Of a stretch of DNA of 64,000 nt, positions 56,766-63,897 are shown in pieces. The DNA is taken from the NCBI RefSeq assembly GCF_004770905.1, contig NZ_RQHT01000015.1, forward strand, positions 235,942-299,941. The letters are read 5' to 3'. Both the position numbers and the translations under genes were made by a program. Position 1 is the first letter of the stretch; the number at the start of each line of letters is the position of its first letter. The stretch is from Leptospira bandrabouensis (GTDB taxonomy: Bacteria > Spirochaetota > Leptospiria > Leptospirales > Leptospiraceae). The notes under the pieces were generated by a model. The model was not told the DNA's origin. It saw only the letters and a list, made by a program, of their open reading frames with translations, and ran no database searches.

Positions 56766-59060
56766 ATGGAAACATTCAAAGGTTACCTGTTTGATATCTA
56801 CCACTCCGAACAAAAAATTTACCTTTGGTTAAGGTCTCTTGAAGGAGAGCTAAGATTATTCTCCGATGAGTTTTTACCAACAATCTATATTGACGCACCC
56901 CAAAACATTCTCCAAAAGTTAGTCAAACGATTCTATGAGTTGGATGCCTTAGCAGAAATTCCAACCTTTGTGGAGAAACAACTGTTTTATGAAAATAGAA
57001 CAGTTTCTGTTCTAAAATTAGTAATCTCCAAACCACAACTCTTACCAAAAATCACCCAAAAACTTTTTTATCTCTATGGAAAATACGATATCTACCACTC
57101 GGATATAGAAATTACCACGGGTTATATGGTAGAAAAAGAAATTTACCCACTGGCATATTTAGAAGTCAGCTATGAAACAAAAAATGCGTTAAACCAAATC
57201 AAAAACATTCAATGTTTCACAAATATCACAGACTTAGATTACGAAATCCCAAACTTCAGAACTGTTTCCCTTTACCTAGAAAAAAGCCACAGGATTCCTC
57301 TTGGGAATAATACACTTATTGTAGAAACTCATTCCGACAAGTACAAACTACCCACAAATGATTCTAAAAACTTAATCCAAAAATTAAATCAAATCTTCAT
57401 AAAACATGATCCAGATATTGTTCTCACAGCCTACGGAGATCAAATCCTATTTCCTTATCTCTTCAAAACTTCACAAGACAACCAACTAACAACAGAATTT
57501 GATAGAGATAAAACAAGCACAATCAGACGTTCCATACAAACACAAGGGACTAGCTTCAACACCTACGGAACCATCGTATTCAGAGCTCCCAGCTATCCAC
57601 TTTTTGGTCGCTGGCATATTGATTCAAAAAACGGTTTTGTCTATAAAGAAGCCGATCTTATGGGAATCATTGAACTGGCTCGAATCTCTCGTTTACCAAT
57701 CCAAAAAATGGCAAGAGCATCCACAGGAAAAGCTCTCACTTACATTGAAGTCGATGTGGCCTTAAGAATGAACTATCTTGTTCCTTGGCAAAAAAGTGCC
57801 TTAGAAGCCCCAAAAACAGCATTGGATCTTTTAAACGCCGACAAAGGTGGGTTAGTTTTTCAAGCAGACATTCAAAACGGATTTGTATTAGAAAATGTAG
57901 CTCAATTAGATTTTTCTCAAATGTATCCCAACGTAATGGTGACACACAATATATCTCCCGAAACCATCAATTGTTTATGTTGCCAAGATGATTTCGAAAT
58001 CGAAAGAGTTCCTTCCCTTGGATACAGAATCTGCAAAAAAAGAAACGGAGTTGTTTCTTTGGCACTAGCACACATCATCGAACGTAGGACTCATTACAAA
58101 AAACAAATCAAAGACAAAAACATTATCAATAAACATTACATCGAACAAAAACAATCCAGTTTAAAATGGATGCTGGTTACCTCTTTCGGTTATTTGGGTT
58201 ACCGGAATGCAAAATTCGGAAAACTAGAAAGTCATGAAGCTGTCACCGCTTTCGGAAGAGAAAAATTACTCATGGCAAAAGAAATTGCAGAAAACCACGG
58301 TTACAACTTAGTACATGCCATTACCGATTGTATCTTCATTCAAAAAAAAGACAAATCTCCCATTAACGAAAAGAACCTCTTAGAAATTTGTGAAACGATA
58401 AAACAAAAAACAAAGATAACAATGGATGTGGAAGGTATCTTCTCTTGGTTATCTTTTCCACCATCCACTCAAGATAAAAAAATGCCAGTTGCCAACCGTT
58501 ATATGGGAAGGTTCATCAGCGGCCACTTCAAAGGAAGGGGAATTGCCATTCGAAGAAAAGACTATCCTCGTTACATAAAAGCAGCACAAGATGAAATGAT
58601 TCGATGGATGTGTCAGTTTGAAACCATAGCAGAAATGCAGTCACGTGAAGAAGAAATTTTAGAAATCTTCAAAAAATTTGACACCCCTCTTTCAAAAGGA
58701 GAAGTTCACTGGAAGGATCTCCTTATCCTCAGATCCACATCTCAAGATCCAGAGGGTTATAGTGTCGATGCCCCGAGCGCAGTGGCAGTCAAGGATCTTT
58801 TAGAAATGGGAATTCATGTCCAAGCTGGAGAAAAAATACGTTATTTGGTAGTAAATAAAAAGTCGGAAAGAAAAGGAGAAAGATACAAAACAGAAGAAAG
58901 AATAGAAACAAAAAACCAGACAAACATCCTGATCTACGACAAAAATCACTACCGAAAATTATTACTTTCCTCGTTTAAAGAAATCTGGATAAGCATCGCG
59001 ACTTTCAATAACTTTAATGAACTCATTAGCGACGAACCGTTATTACCATTTCAATTTTAG
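56766..59060 (+). CDS. Family-B DNA polymerase, probably without proofreading
   Basis: This 764-aa protein has the family-B layout: N-terminal domain (YHSDIEITTGYMVEKEIYP, about 109-127), an exonuclease-like region, and the polymerase domain. Motif A is LDFSQMYPNVM, motif B KWMLVTSFGYLGY and motif C HAITDCIFIQ, which keeps the second catalytic Asp while the usual first Asp of GDTDS is Ile. In the exonuclease region the Exo I DxE is replaced (SLYLEKSH), whereas DIVLTAYGDQILFPYL keeps Exo II-like residues. Polymerase activity without proofreading is therefore likely. Its closest overall pattern is archaeal-type PolB. Confidence 0.85.
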   Translation: METFKGYLFDIYHSEQKIYLWLRSLEGELRLFSDEFLPTIYIDAPQNILQKLVKRFYELDALAEIPTFVEKQLFYENRTVSVLKLVISKPQLLPKITQKLFYLYGKYDIYHSDIEITTGYMVEKEIYPLAYLEVSYETKNALNQIKNIQCFTNITDLDYEIPNFRTVSLYLEKSHRIPLGNNTLIVETHSDKYKLPTNDSKNLIQKLNQIFIKHDPDIVLTAYGDQILFPYLFKTSQDNQLTTEFDRDKTSTIRRSIQTQGTSFNTYGTIVFRAPSYPLFGRWHIDSKNGFVYKEADLMGIIELARISRLPIQKMARASTGKALTYIEVDVALRMNYLVPWQKSALEAPKTALDLLNADKGGLVFQADIQNGFVLENVAQLDFSQMYPNVMVTHNISPETINCLCCQDDFEIERVPSLGYRICKKRNGVVSLALAHIIERRTHYKKQIKDKNIINKHYIEQKQSSLKWMLVTSFGYLGYRNAKFGKLESHEAVTAFGREKLLMAKEIAENHGYNLVHAITDCIFIQKKDKSPINEKNLLEICETIKQKTKITMDVEGIFSWLSFPPSTQDKKMPVANRYMGRFISGHFKGRGIAIRRKDYPRYIKAAQDEMIRWMCQFETIAEMQSREEEILEIFKKFDTPLSKGEVHWKDLLILRSTSQDPEGYSVDAPSAVAVKDLLEMGIHVQAGEKIRYLVVNKKSERKGERYKTEERIETKNQTNILIYDKNHYRKLLLSSFKEIWISIATFNNFNELISDEPLLPFQF

Positions 59061-59553
59061 AACCAAACAAAAGAAAAATAAAATTCATTACAATATGCAA
59101 ATTTACTTTTATTGCATGAATTGAAAAAAAAATCACAAAATACAAAATAAAAAAAGCATGTTAGATGAGAATTTCTAAGGCCTCTTTAAAAAACGTTTGC
59201 ACTCACCCAATTACAAAAAAGACTCAGATTCGTTTTTCACCTACTGGGACTCAGGGGGCGGAGCTATGCCCTAACCCATGATAACGGGAAATGATTTTCC
59301 CAAAAAATCTCACTCAAGAAAAGAAAAAATTATGTCACATAAGAAATCCCAATAATCGAAATAGCGGAAAATTATAGCAATTACACAAATAAACGAACAA
59401 CAGATATCAAACCTAATCAAAGAATATACGAAATTCGAATAATTGCTTAATCAAGAAAGAAACTTACAATACAGAGATCAGCCGCCCAGTGGAATAAACG
59501 AACAACCGATAAACAAACATAAAATGCACCAAAAATAAATGCATTTATAGTTC
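59061..59553. other. AT-rich non-coding boundary before the cassette array
   Basis: This 493-bp gap has no convincing gene. It contains a possible attC remnant (GGGACTCAGGG at 59246-59256, identical to the arm of the intact sites), a GGGAAA/TTTCCC hairpin (59286-59301), two direct copies of AATAAACGAACAAC (59388-59401 and 59493-59506), and the 14-bp palindrome ATAAATGCATTTAT (59535-59548). The last lies just before the first R' box. Confidence 0.5.
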
Positions 59554-59643
59554 GTTATGCGTAATTGCTAAAAATCTGACCTATCAAAAAAAACGTCGCT
59601 TTATTATATTTATTAGAGCAAAATTTAAACAAAAGGAATTTAA

Positions 59644-60318
59644 ATGAAACGAATAACCAATTTTTTTCTGAGCATATTTTTTAGTTTAACAAGCTTGTCA
59701 GCCAAAACCACTACAGCCACAAAAAACACATCCGTAGAAACACAAACCGATATTACAACATTAATATTTTATATAATAATTATTCCTACAATTATCTTAA
59801 TTGTAATTTCATGGATCTTAGTTAAAAAAAATAAGTGTGTAATATTCTATGGAAGAAATGATCAATTAAACTCGTTTCTAACTTTCCCAGTGCCAGTAAT
59901 CGCATACTTTTTAGTAACTTTAATTCTTAACTTCTTCAAAATTAATGAAACTTTTAAATTCTATATACCAATAATCACCGGATCCAGTATATTTTTTTAT
60001 GGAATGTATTATCTCATAAGGAATGCAATTTTATTTAACACAAATCAAAAAATATATATTCCATTTGTAATTTTTATGAAAATTTACATAGGTTTTATCG
60101 TAGGTTTTGCTTTCGCTATCTCTGCAATAAGCTGGGGAACAAATTTGAGAAATATCAGCCAAAGCAATAGAGATTGGATTTGGCTAATAAGATGGATTTC
60201 TTCATTAATTGGAATAATATTTATGTTTATAACTCATATCTTAACAACATATCCCGAGGAAGAGATGAATTCTGAATCTTTTATTTTGCCATTTGGACGT
60301 ACACATTCAAAATTATAA
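59644..60318 (+). CDS. Cassette 1: multi-pass membrane protein
   Basis: A 224-aa protein with an N-terminal signal-like segment (FFLSIFFSLTSLSA) and about five membrane helices (about residues 40-62, 82-100, 109-128, 138-160, 175-198). AAAGGA is well placed before the ATG. The gene is very AT-rich relative to the core chromosome. It lies wholly within cassette 1 and ends 20 bp before its attC. No family is recognised. Confidence 0.7.
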   Translation: MKRITNFFLSIFFSLTSLSAKTTTATKNTSVETQTDITTLIFYIIIIPTIILIVISWILVKKNKCVIFYGRNDQLNSFLTFPVPVIAYFLVTLILNFFKINETFKFYIPIITGSSIFFYGMYYLIRNAILFNTNQKIYIPFVIFMKIYIGFIVGFAFAISAISWGTNLRNISQSNRDWIWLIRWISSLIGIIFMFITHILTTYPEEEMNSESFILPFGRTHSKL

Positions 60319-60338
60319 AACTAAGATTTAGCAACTAC

Positions 60339-60500
60339 GCATAACAGCGACTTTCCGCTACGCTTCGGCACAAGGCCTCGCTCGGGCTACGCCAAATTGT
60401 CCTCCTGGCATTCACCTTGCTTACGCAAGCTACATGCCAGTCCCTAACGTCCCTTCGGGACTCAGGGTCGGACAACTTCGGAAAGTCTAGTTCGTTATGC
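60339..60500 (+). repeat. attC site 1
   Basis: R'' GCATAAC (60339-60345), L'' GACTTTCCG, L' CGGAAAGTC and R' GTTATGC (60494-60500). Between them are branched stem-loops including CTGGCAT...ATGCCAG and GTCCC-TTC-GGGAC. 162 bp, GC-rich against the flanking cassettes. Confidence 0.85.
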
Positions 60501-60528
60501 GAAAGTCATGAAAAAATTCTGAAAAAAA

Positions 60529-61344
60529 ATGAATAAAATAATATTTTTAATCTTAGTACTAAACTTTCCTATATTTTCCCAGGAAAATTTTACTGTTAAT
60601 GCAAATACACTAAGAGTTAGAAATTTACCTTCATCAAATTCGGAAATTGTTGGAAAATTAAATAAAGGAATTGAAGTAACAATAATATCAAAATCTGACA
60701 AATTTGAGGAGATAAATGGAATAATTTCAGAATGGATTGAAGTTCAAACTATAGATAAAACTCAAAAGGGATATATTTTTGGAGCATATCTTGAATCTAA
60801 AAAAAATCCAAATCCCTTTACGAAATGTTTTAAAAATAAAAAGGGAATAACAATATTCTTAAATAACGGTAAATCTATCCTCTTAAAAAATGGATTACCA
60901 AAAAATGATGAAGACCCACAAGAATTCATCCAATTTAATAACTGTACATTTTACAAAGATTTAGATTCCGTAGTAATTGAATACTCAATGCATGAAGGTG
61001 GAGGTAATGAAATATATAATCTAAAAAATGGAAAATTTATCCAAATTTGGGGACATCCAATATTTTCAAAAAATAAAAAATATTTCGCGTGTTTTTCCGC
61101 CGATATTGAAGTTGAATTTTATCCAAATGGTATTCAAATTTACCAACTTAATCTTACTCCAATAAAAGAATTTGAATATGAATTCGAATCTTCAGATATG
61201 AATAAAAATTTCCAACCAACTGATCTTGAATGGACTTCGGAAGATTCGATTAAAGTAATTCTAAAAAATATTGATTTAACTAAAACTAAAATAGTAAATT
61301 TTCAAAAAACTGATAAAAAATGGAAAATAATCAATAAACCATGA
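60529..61344 (+). CDS. Cassette 2: exported SH3b-domain protein
   Basis: A 271-aa protein with a signal peptide (MNKIIFLILVLNFPIFSQ) and a bacterial SH3 domain at about 20-88 (FTVNANTLRVRNLPSSNSEIVGKLNKG; GYIFGAYLES). The rest is beta-rich (about 95-270) and unassigned. SH3b domains often bind peptidoglycan or cell-wall peptides. AT-rich; the ATG lies 28 bp after attC 1 and the stop TGA is 6 bp before attC 2. Confidence 0.8.
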   Translation: MNKIIFLILVLNFPIFSQENFTVNANTLRVRNLPSSNSEIVGKLNKGIEVTIISKSDKFEEINGIISEWIEVQTIDKTQKGYIFGAYLESKKNPNPFTKCFKNKKGITIFLNNGKSILLKNGLPKNDEDPQEFIQFNNCTFYKDLDSVVIEYSMHEGGGNEIYNLKNGKFIQIWGHPIFSKNKKYFACFSADIEVEFYPNGIQIYQLNLTPIKEFEYEFESSDMNKNFQPTDLEWTSEDSIKVILKNIDLTKTKIVNFQKTDKKWKIINKP

Positions 61345-61349
61345 CCTTC

Positions 61350-61511
61350 GCATAACAGCGACTTACCGCTGCGCTTCGGGACGAGCCCTCGCTCGGCCTG
61401 CGGCAAATTCCCCTTCTGGCATTCGCCTTGCGTTCGCAAGCTACATGCCAGTCCCTAACGTCCCTTCGGGACTCAGGGGCGGGGAACTTCGGTAAGTCTA
61501 GTTCGTTATAC
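61350..61511 (+). repeat. attC site 2
   Basis: R'' GCATAAC (61350-61356), L'' GACTTACCG, L' CGGTAAGTC and R' GTTATAC (61505-61511). The central part is nearly the same as attC 1. 162 bp. The R' differs from the R'' (C to A in the complement), showing that it belongs to the next cassette. Confidence 0.85.
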
Positions 61512-61528
61512 GCAAGGCTGAAAATTCA

Positions 61529-62434
61529 ATGAAAAACATGAAAACAAAAATATTAATTATTACCCTGTCTTCTTTAACCATATACAGTCTTCTCTTTTGT
61601 GCAGTTGAATATTATTTTGACAGAAAAATATCACTTTTGCACAGAATTGATGAAATGACATTTGCATCAATGACCGCAGATTATATCGAAAATAAACTTT
61701 TAGATTTACATCATACTTCTACCGACGGATCTGATAATAAATTTGTTTTAAAAATTATTTTTTCATTAAAAAATAAAAAACTTACAAAATTATCTGAACT
61801 TAAAAGTAAAGACTTATACAGAAGCGTTAAATTAATTTCTGATGAACATAAGGCTCTTTTTTTTGAAACAGGAAAATCTATAGATAATTTAGACGAAAAA
61901 TATGGTATTTTAAATCAATTCATCGTAACAGAGTCGACCAATTTTTCAAAAGAATCAAATATCCATATTAAATACATTAGTCTTAAAAGTGTAATTCATA
62001 ACGATAGTATTCTTGTTCTCAAAAAAAATAGAAATCTCATAGAGGGAATTGTAATCTATCAAGAACAAGCTAGCTTTAGAAATTTGTCCAATTACAATGA
62101 ACTTTTCTTTATCATTAACTCAAATGATCATATTATTTATGAAAATGGATTTTCAAAATCAAAAAACTTTGCAAGAAAGACAGCTCAAAATATAATCAAG
62201 GAAATCAAAGATCTAGGATTTATTCAAATACAACGAGAAGTAGATGGATTTCTATTTCAAATTTGCCCAATAAAGAAATTTGGATTCTATTATGTAGAAG
62301 TCAAAGCTTTGGATAACCTTGATGTAGAAATGCATAAATTCAAAATGATATTTTCATTTTTATTCTTTATTTCATTTTTTGCTTCAGAAGCAATATTATT
62401 ATTTGTTCTTACGCGAAAACAGCCCAGCGTATAA
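61529..62434 (+). CDS. Cassette 3: membrane protein with orphan extracytoplasmic sensor-like domain
   Basis: A 301-aa protein with a membrane helix at each end (about 7-28 and 272-294) bracketing an extracytoplasmic domain of about 240 residues. This is the topology of Cache/CHASE-type sensor modules in chemoreceptors and kinases, but no cytoplasmic output domain follows. The stop codon TAA (62432-62434) lies inside the R'' box of attC 3, so the C-terminal QPSV is encoded by recombination-site sequence. Confidence 0.72.
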   Translation: MKNMKTKILIITLSSLTIYSLLFCAVEYYFDRKISLLHRIDEMTFASMTADYIENKLLDLHHTSTDGSDNKFVLKIIFSLKNKKLTKLSELKSKDLYRSVKLISDEHKALFFETGKSIDNLDEKYGILNQFIVTESTNFSKESNIHIKYISLKSVIHNDSILVLKKNRNLIEGIVIYQEQASFRNLSNYNELFFIINSNDHIIYENGFSKSKNFARKTAQNIIKEIKDLGFIQIQREVDGFLFQICPIKKFGFYYVEVKALDNLDVEMHKFKMIFSFLFFISFFASEAILLFVLTRKQPSV

Positions 62435-62589
62435 CAGCGACTTACCGCTACGCTTCGGCACAAGGCCTCGCTCGGCCTTCGGCAAATTCCCTTTCTGTCA
62501 CTCGTTTGCAGCAGCAAACTACGTGCCAGTCCCTAACGTCCCTCCGGGACTCAGGGTCAGGGAACTTCGGTAAGTCTAGTTCGTTAATT
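62429..62589 (+). repeat. attC site 3
   Basis: R'' GTATAAC (62429-62435) overlaps the stop of the preceding gene; L'' GACTTACCG, L' CGGTAAGTC; R' GTTAATT (62583-62589). 161 bp. R'' and R' are not complementary to each other, but R' matches the R'' of attC 4. Confidence 0.85.
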
Positions 62590-62917
62590 GCAATGTCCAA
62601 GAAAAAAGAATTTAAGATATTTTTGTTTCAAATTTTCGCTGAATGTTTTTATTCAAGGTTGGTGAAAAGAGAAATGAGAAAGACGAAGAAGTAAGAAAAG
62701 AAAGAATTGAAGAATTTTATTAACGCTTAATTTCTTTTATCGTCTTTCTCATTATTCACATTAATTTGCTATTTTCTAGCACAGTTCTGTTTTACTTTAC
62801 TCTGTTTGGGATATTTCAGCGAAAATTGAGTTAAGAAATTAAAAAAAATTTATTTTAAGAGAATAGATTTAACTTCTTTACCTTCCTATACGAATTCTTT
62901 ACTATTCATTGGACACT
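62590..62917 (+). other. Cassette 4: no convincing gene, nested inverted repeats
   Basis: Cassette 4 is the shortest (494 bp with its attC) and holds only a possible 33-aa reading frame (62594-62695). Besides the terminal repeat it contains AATTTTCGCTGAA at 62631-62643 with its perfect inverse at 62815-62827, and, nested inside, AATGAGAAAGACGA at 62673-62686 with its inverse at 62740-62753. The segment could fold into one long stem as RNA or single-stranded DNA. Confidence 0.55.
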
Positions 62918-62919
62918 GC

Positions 62920-63083
62920 AATTAACAGCGACTAACCGCTGCGCTTCGGGACTAGCGCCCTCGCTTGGTCTGCGACACATAGGCTTCTGGCACTCCCCTT
63001 GCCTACGCAAGTGTCGTTCCAGTCCCTAACGTCCCGTCCGGGACTCAGGGCCAGCCTACGTCGGTTAGTCTAGTTCGTTATGC
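62920..63083 (+). repeat. attC site 4
   Basis: R'' AATTAAC (62920-62926, extended GCAATTAAC), L'' GACTAACCG, L' CGGTTAGTC, R' GTTATGC (63077-63083). 164 bp. The most divergent of the five in its central arms, but the L boxes still pair. Confidence 0.85.
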
Positions 63084-63125
63084 GACATGTGTTAAAAATT
63101 AAGAGATTAACCAAAAAATAATGTA

Positions 63126-63449
63126 TTGACAAAAGGCACACATATATCTAACATTAAAAGTGTGATTTTCGATTGGGATAATGAAAAGAATAAAATCCTT
63201 TCTTTTCAAAGAAACATTTCGTTCGAAAGAATTGTGATCGAAATTGAAGCAGGGGCAATACTAGACATCTTAGAACATCCAAACAGCAAAAAATATCCAA
63301 ATCAAATTATCTTAATAATTAATATTGATAATTATGCTTGGGTTGTTCCAACAATTGAAAATGAAACATCTTTCTTTCTAAAAACTGCTTACCCTTCCAG
63401 AAAACACACTAAAATCTATTTTCCAGAGGTAAAATTACATGAAAATTAA
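63126..63449 (+). CDS. Cassette 5: toxin of a BrnT-like toxin-antitoxin pair
   Basis: A 107-aa protein whose VIFDWDNEKNKILSFQRNISFERIV resembles the N-terminal FxWDxxKNxxxxxxHxISFE pattern of BrnT-like toxins (RNase E/ParE-like fold), followed by IILIINIDNYAWVVPTIE and KTAYPSRKHTKIYF. The usual His of BrnT is Gln here. The start is a TTG at 63126 without a good ribosome binding site; a GTG within VIFD is an alternative. The antitoxin gene overlaps its end by 11 nt. Confidence 0.75.
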   Translation: MTKGTHISNIKSVIFDWDNEKNKILSFQRNISFERIVIEIEAGAILDILEHPNSKKYPNQIILIINIDNYAWVVPTIENETSFFLKTAYPSRKHTKIYFPEVKLHEN

Positions 63450-63711
63450 ACTTACTGATGAAGAAAAAGAATTAGAATTATCTTTCGAAAGAAATGAATG
63501 GAAGTCCGTTTCTAATAGAAAAAGCTATTTAAATAAGTTTAAAATTGCTGCAAAAAATACTTTAGCCAAAGACAAAAGAATGAATATTCGAATTGCAGGA
63601 AAAGACATTCAATTATTAAAAACAAAAGCACTTGAAATTGGAATTCCATATCAAACTTTAGTTTCAAGTATATTACATCAATATGTTACTGGAAAACTCA
63701 AAGAACAATAA
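63439..63711 (+). CDS. Cassette 5: CopG-like antitoxin
   Basis: A 90-aa protein with LSFERNEWKSVSNRKSYL (toxin-contacting region) and a ribbon-helix-helix-like C-terminus, MNIRIAGKDIQLLKTKALEIGIPYQTLVSSILHQYVTGKL at about 50-87. This is the usual CopG-type antitoxin found with such toxins; it should neutralise the toxin and repress the pair. AGAGG precedes the ATG, which lies inside the toxin gene. The order, toxin first, is the BrnT/BrnA order. Confidence 0.82.
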   Translation: MKIKLTDEEKELELSFERNEWKSVSNRKSYLNKFKIAAKNTLAKDKRMNIRIAGKDIQLLKTKALEIGIPYQTLVSSILHQYVTGKLKEQ

Positions 63712-63736
63712 CCTCTTACTAAGCTAAACACACGTC

Positions 63737-63897
63737 GCATAACAGCGGCTTACCGCTACGCTTCGGCACGAGGCCTCGCTCGGCCTACGGCAAATTCCCT
63801 TTCTGTCACTCGCTTGCAATCGCAAGCTACGTGCCAGTCCCTAACGTCCCTTCGGGACTCAGGGTCAGGGAACTTCGGTAAGTCTAGTTCGTTATAC
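63737..63897 (+). repeat. attC site 5
   Basis: R'' GCATAAC (63737-63743), L'' GGCTTACCG, L' CGGTAAGTC, R' GTTATAC (63891-63897). 161 bp. Closest to attC 3 in its central arms. Confidence 0.85.

Noticed and set aside
59246..59301. Complete sixth attC upstream of cassette 1
   Set aside because: Only an 11-bp arm matches; R, L boxes and other arms are absent, so it is at most a remnant.
62506..62694. 62-codon frame across attC 3 and cassette 4
   Set aside because: Its first part is the recombination site itself, with no ribosome binding site; only the last 33 codons lie in cassette DNA and they show no coding pattern.
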